From the NCBI RefSeq assembly GCF_028622115.1, contig NZ_CP097263.1, positions 8,753,501 to 8,817,500 on the forward strand: DNA of 64,000 nucleotides, read 5' to 3'. A program made the translations under genes and the position numbers. Numbering within the stretch: position 1 is the stretch's first letter; every line of letters starts with the position of its first letter. The notes below the pieces were generated by a model. It saw only the letters and a program-made list of their open reading frames with translations, made no database searches and was not told the origin of the DNA. Below are positions 60,880 to 64,000 of this stretch, one piece after another. The DNA is from Kutzneria chonburiensis. GTDB taxonomy: Bacteria > Actinomycetota > Actinomycetes > Mycobacteriales > Pseudonocardiaceae.

Positions 60880-62012
60880 TCAGTCTTCGCTGCGCTCGGC
60901 TTTTCGACGGCGACACAATGCACGACGGCCCCCGAACCGTCGTGCTGGACGGCGGCCGCATCGTCGGGTTCGACGATGCGGCCGTTGATGTCGTCGATCT
61001 CGGCGATGTCACCTTGATGCCGGGCTTGGTCGACGCCCATACACATCTGGTTTTCGAGCCCGGCAGCGACATTCTGGCCGACATGGCCTCGACGCCGCGT
61101 GACGTGGTGTTGGAGCGGATGCGCCGCCATGCCGTCGAGGCTCTGCACGCCGGCATCACCACCTTGCGTGACCTGGGGGATCGCGACTACCTGGCCGTCG
61201 AGCTCCGGGATGGCGGCGGCTTGCTGCCCGAGATCCTCGCCGCCGGGCCGCCGATCACCATTCCCGGTGGGCACTGTTGGTTCCTCGGCGGCGAGGTGCC
61301 GGCTGACCGCTCCGCGTTGATCGACGCCGTGGCCGAGCGGGTGTCCCGTGGTGTCGACGTCGTGAAGATCATGGCTACCGGCGGCGGAATCACGCCCGGC
61401 AGCGCCGCCCATTCGTCGCAGTACTCCTTTGAGCAGATTTCCGCCGTCGTCGAGGCCGCTCACTCCGCCGGTCTCCCCGTCACCGCCCACGCCCACGGCG
61501 CTCTCGGCGTCCGCGACGCCGTTCATGCCGGTGTCGACGGCGTCGAGCACGCCACTTTCCTCGACGGCACCGGCGGCGCCGCCCCCGACTGGGACACCAT
61601 CGCCGAGATCATCTCCCGCGGCATCTACGTCGGCGTCACCGCCGGCCGCCTGCTCACCGGTCCGCCCACCCCGCCCCATGTCCTTGCCGCTCGGGCCTTC
61701 TTGGCCCGCATGCACCGCTCCGGCGCCCGCATCGTCTGCTCCTCCGATGCCGGCATCATCGCCTACAAGCCGCACCACTGCCTGCCCCACGGCCTCTCCG
61801 AGTTCCAGGGCTTCGCCGACATCTCCGCCGCCGCCGTCCTGACCTCCGTCACCCGCCTCGCCGCCGAGTCCTGCGGCGTCGGCTCCCGCAAGGGCCGCAT
61901 CGCCCCCGGCTACGACGCCGACCTCCTTGCCGTGTCAGGTGATCCCACCCAGGACCTCGCCGCCATGCGCTCCGTCTCCGCCGTCTACCGCGCCGGGACC
62001 CGCGTCTGCTGA
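60876..62012 (+). CDS. Amidohydrolase-superfamily metal-dependent hydrolase
   Basis: A 378-residue member of the imidazolonepropionase/Xaa-Pro-hydrolase-like branch. The metal site is visible as DAHTHL (first His pair), the carbamylated-Lys candidate in VVKIMATGGG, HAHG, GVEHATF and the final Asp in CSSDAGI. GTG 60876 overlaps the glpD stop. The substrate is unknown; translational coupling to glpD does not obviously explain it. The 3' part is rich in GCC/CGC codons, unlike the glp genes. Confidence 0.85.
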   Translation: MISLRCARLFDGDTMHDGPRTVVLDGGRIVGFDDAAVDVVDLGDVTLMPGLVDAHTHLVFEPGSDILADMASTPRDVVLERMRRHAVEALHAGITTLRDLGDRDYLAVELRDGGGLLPEILAAGPPITIPGGHCWFLGGEVPADRSALIDAVAERVSRGVDVVKIMATGGGITPGSAAHSSQYSFEQISAVVEAAHSAGLPVTAHAHGALGVRDAVHAGVDGVEHATFLDGTGGAAPDWDTIAEIISRGIYVGVTAGRLLTGPPTPPHVLAARAFLARMHRSGARIVCSSDAGIIAYKPHHCLPHGLSEFQGFADISAAAVLTSVTRLAAESCGVGSRKGRIAPGYDADLLAVSGDPTQDLAAMRSVSAVYRAGTRVC

Positions 62013-62291
62013 CCCATGAGGTGCTGGCACGCATTCCGGCGGTCCCCGAAGACCTCGGGTAGCTACCCGACGGGCGGATCGAGCCGGTTTCGGGCGGATT
62101 TTTTCGCGGCGATTCCCTCACTTCCTGGACAAAGAGGGTATGTACTGTCCGGCGGATTTTTGGTCCGACAGCCCGATTGACCCTGTGCATTGTTACGCCG
62201 CCAGGGTGCCATGCTCGCGGGCCGTTACCTACCTCCGCTACACACGGAGCAGGTGACGGAGGGGATCGCGTTGCACGAGAGGGGTGTCGCT
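62013..62291. promoter_or_regulatory. Intergenic region with palindrome and repeated CGGGCGGAT motif
   Basis: No gene is visible in this stretch. It has a perfect 16-bp palindrome, TCGGGTAGCTACCCGA (62055-62070), directly followed by CGGGCGGAT at 62071-62079 and 62091-62099, with a near copy, CCGGCGGAT, at 62149-62157. Two of the copies continue into T-runs. It may combine a terminator for the upstream operon with an operator for the next gene. Confidence 0.45.
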
Positions 62292-63161
62292 ATGCGCGGC
62301 AGTTTCATCGAATGGCTGAGTCGGTACGTCGCCCAGGCCGGCGTGCTGGGACTGGTCGAGGGTGCGCTCGGCATCTTGGCCTTCGGCGGCTCGCTGAGCG
62401 CGCTGCTCGGCGATGCGTCGATCAAGGCGGCGGCCATTGTCGCGGTTGTCCTGTCCACCCTGGGACTGATGATCGTGCTGGTCGCCGGCCAGGCGAAGTG
62501 GCAGCGGGAAAGCGGGCTGGGCAAACGACTGATCGCCCAGTACTGCGACATCATGATGGAAACCCGCGCCTCGTACTACAAGGTGGTCGAGTGGAAGCAG
62601 GTTATGACTGTGAAGAGCAACGGGGACCTCCACTCCTCGATCACATTGCGGTCCGTGGCTGTGTGTGAGGACCTGCGCTTCTTTCGATTTCGTACCGGTC
62701 CGGCCTGGGGGCAGCCGGTCAAGCATCGCAAGGGAGTCACGGTCCAGGTCAGAAGTGTCATCTCGGGGGAGATCGGCGGCACCCGCCGGGACGTCACGAC
62801 AACCTGGTTGAACGACGGGCGGATGGAGGTACTGGTGCACTTCTACGCGCCGGTGCCGCGTGGCAGTGAATTCGACGTGGTGATGGAGTTCTTCTGGCCG
62901 CAGCGAGCACGGCCGCTGATTGTCGACCGCGTTCCGGACAACTACACGGTGATGCTCACCTACCCGGTGCCGAGGCTGCGCTACTCGATCACGCTGCCGC
63001 CGGGGGTGCGGGCGTTCTACGACCCGATCGGCTTCGACCTGACCGAGCAGGCCTTCACGCTGGGCTCGTCCACCGACGGCATGGACCAGATGGAAATCCA
63101 GCTGGTCAGCCAGAACATGCCGTTCCGGGACCGGATCGGCATGCGGCTGGACGTCAGGTGA
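62292..63161 (+). CDS. Two-TM membrane protein of unknown function
   Basis: 289 residues, family not recognised. Two hydrophobic segments (about 15-36 and 44-65, the second ending LMIVLVAGQAKW) are followed by a soluble, probably cytoplasmic domain of about 220 residues. That domain is rich in beta-strand-like segments, with LRFFRFRTG, VLVHFYAPVPRGSEFDV and VPDNYTVMLTYPVP, and ends in QNMPFRDRIGMRLDVR. ATG 62292 is preferred because GAGAGGGG lies 8-15 bases upstream. The design, a short two-helix anchor plus a sensor- or binding-like domain, recalls two-TM effectors of defence systems, but nothing nearby supports that. Confidence 0.7.
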   Translation: MRGSFIEWLSRYVAQAGVLGLVEGALGILAFGGSLSALLGDASIKAAAIVAVVLSTLGLMIVLVAGQAKWQRESGLGKRLIAQYCDIMMETRASYYKVVEWKQVMTVKSNGDLHSSITLRSVAVCEDLRFFRFRTGPAWGQPVKHRKGVTVQVRSVISGEIGGTRRDVTTTWLNDGRMEVLVHFYAPVPRGSEFDVVMEFFWPQRARPLIVDRVPDNYTVMLTYPVPRLRYSITLPPGVRAFYDPIGFDLTEQAFTLGSSTDGMDQMEIQLVSQNMPFRDRIGMRLDVR

Positions 63162-64000
63162 GGAACTCGGTCAACCGCTCGGCCTCCTCGGCGACGGCGG
63201 AGCGTTCGGCGCGGGTGAAGGTGCGCAAGGGCGTAACGGTCACGGCGTTATCGGCGGTGGTCCACGTGGCGGAGACGCGGCCGTCGACCAGCACGACGCG
63301 AGTGCCGGCCACAGAGAGCAGGCGGTGGGCGTCGTCGACGATGCGGGTGCGGTCGTCGTAACCGAGGAGGGCGTTGTCGAAGGCGGGGAGGAAGCGCACG
63401 GGGGCGGGGGTATCGGGGTCGGGGCGCGGGGCGTCGGGCAGGTCGAGGAGTAGGCGACCGCGCTCGTCACGGAAGGAGACGAGCTCGGGTTGCAGGGCTT
63501 TCACCGCGGCGGGCAGGCCGGTAAGGCCGGACCAGGCGCGGATGTCGGCGGTGGCGGCGGGACCGAAAGCGGCGAGGTAGCGGCGGACCAGGGCGGGACC
63601 GGCGTCGGATTGCGCCAACGGGCGGCCGAGCCAAGCCGTCAGCAGGACGTTGCGAACGCCGCTTTTGTTGCGCCAGAGGCCACGAGGTGGCACTTGGACC
63701 ACCGGCACCAGCCCGGCGATGAGCAGTTCGCCGAGCACCCGCGGCGGCACGTCCGGCCAGCGGCCGCCGGCGGCCTGGACGAGCTCGGCCATGGTGCGGG
63801 GCTGCCCGTCGGACATGACGGCATGCCCGGCGGCGGACAGCTCGGTCAGGTCGACGGAGGCCAGCTCGCGCCGGTACGTGCCGAGAACCCGTTGCAGCAG
63901 CATGGAATCGTGCCGGCACCGCCACGCGATGACGTCATCGGCGGTGAGCAGATGGACGGTGCGGCGCATCAGGTGCGTACGAACAACTTGGCGCTGTACA
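63154..64000 (-). CDS. Winged-helix DNA-binding-domain (HTH_42) protein, N-terminus beyond window
   Basis: The frame is open to base 64000. The visible part (about 282 residues) begins in the family segment VVRTHLMRRTVHLLTADD, which in complete homologues of 360-400 residues lies some 80-100 residues in, so Met 63969 is internal. Later segments include GRWP, GLWRNKSG, YLAAFGPAATADIRAWSG, FLPAFDNALLGYDDR and VLVDGRVSATW, the usual pattern of this family. A related protein, AlkX/YcaQ, is a DNA glycosylase; the function here is unassigned. It converges with the two-TM gene with an 8-base overlap. Confidence 0.82.
   Translation of the reverse strand, partial: VQRQVVRTHLMRRTVHLLTADDVIAWRCRHDSMLLQRVLGTYRRELASVDLTELSAAGHAVMSDGQPRTMAELVQAAGGRWPDVPPRVLGELLIAGLVPVVQVPPRGLWRNKSGVRNVLLTAWLGRPLAQSDAGPALVRRYLAAFGPAATADIRAWSGLTGLPAAVKALQPELVSFRDERGRLLLDLPDAPRPDPDTPAPVRFLPAFDNALLGYDDRTRIVDDAHRLLSVAGTRVVLVDGRVSATWTTADNAVTVTPLRTFTRAERSAVAEEAERLTEFLT

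Overview
The window is high-GC actinomycete DNA, roughly 70% G+C by eye. It carries SARP, IclR, LysR and NarL-type regulators, a DUF222/HNH gene and many GTG starts with 4-base ATGA/GTGA overlaps. Pseudonocardiales is my best guess from gene content, but nothing in the sequence fixes the genus.

Bases 1-50,600 are specialised metabolism and read as a streptogramin supercluster. Region 1 (1-13,616, plus strand) looks like the downstream end of a trans-AT PKS/NRPS line of the group A streptogramin kind. It holds an oxidase-KS-ACP fragment cut by the window edge, an NRPS with domains C-A-PCP-E-C-PCP-TE, a free-standing acyltransferase, a type II thioesterase, an Sfp-type PPTase, an MFS exporter and an ornithine-cyclodeaminase-family enzyme. 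A DUF222/HNH gene and a large palindrome (13,610-14,973) separate it from region 2.

Region 2 (15,030-21,537, minus strand) is a seven-gene operon whose content fits making and loading 3-hydroxypicolinic acid. Its genes are an aryl carrier protein, a luciferase-like monooxygenase, a NikD-like flavin oxidase, a SARP activator, an aryl-AMP ligase, a DegT-family aminotransferase and a tiny tautomerase. Region 3 (21,590-24,719) is an exporter-P450 operon behind three 11-bp-spaced SARP-type heptads and a leader with a 3-codon ORF and hairpins. A perfect 15-bp stem ends it.

Region 4 (24,733-50,002) holds two giant NRPS genes. Assembled order: C-A(Thr)-PCP, C-A(aliphatic)-PCP-E; then C-A(Pro-like)-PCP, C-A(Phe)-NMT-PCP, C-A(Pip-like)-PCP, C-A(arylglycine)-PCP-TE. 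This is the layout of the pristinamycin I / virginiamycin S synthetases. MbtH, a methyltransferase, 4-hydroxymandelate synthase and an HpgT-like aminotransferase follow. The last two suggest that the final residue comes by the hydroxyphenylglycine route, not the phenylacetyl-CoA route known for streptogramin B. Both NRPS genes are interrupted by single missing G bases (three sites), which look like sequencing errors.

From 50,000 on the content is mostly ordinary: a NarL-type regulator, a dialkylglycine-decarboxylase-like enzyme with a divergent LysR gene, a secreted small carbohydrate-binding protein, a PAP2 phosphatase, and a glycerol locus (glpK, iclR, glpF, glpK, glpD). An amidohydrolase, a two-TM protein and a winged-helix protein cut by the right edge end the window.

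Proposed logic: lysine-derived 3-hydroxypicolinate is loaded on the aryl carrier and joined to Thr. The heptad-binding SARP switches on the exporter/P450 and NRPS operons together. The leader upstream of the exporter could sense ribosome inhibition by the product. All product assignments are inferences from domain order and binding-pocket residues read by eye.
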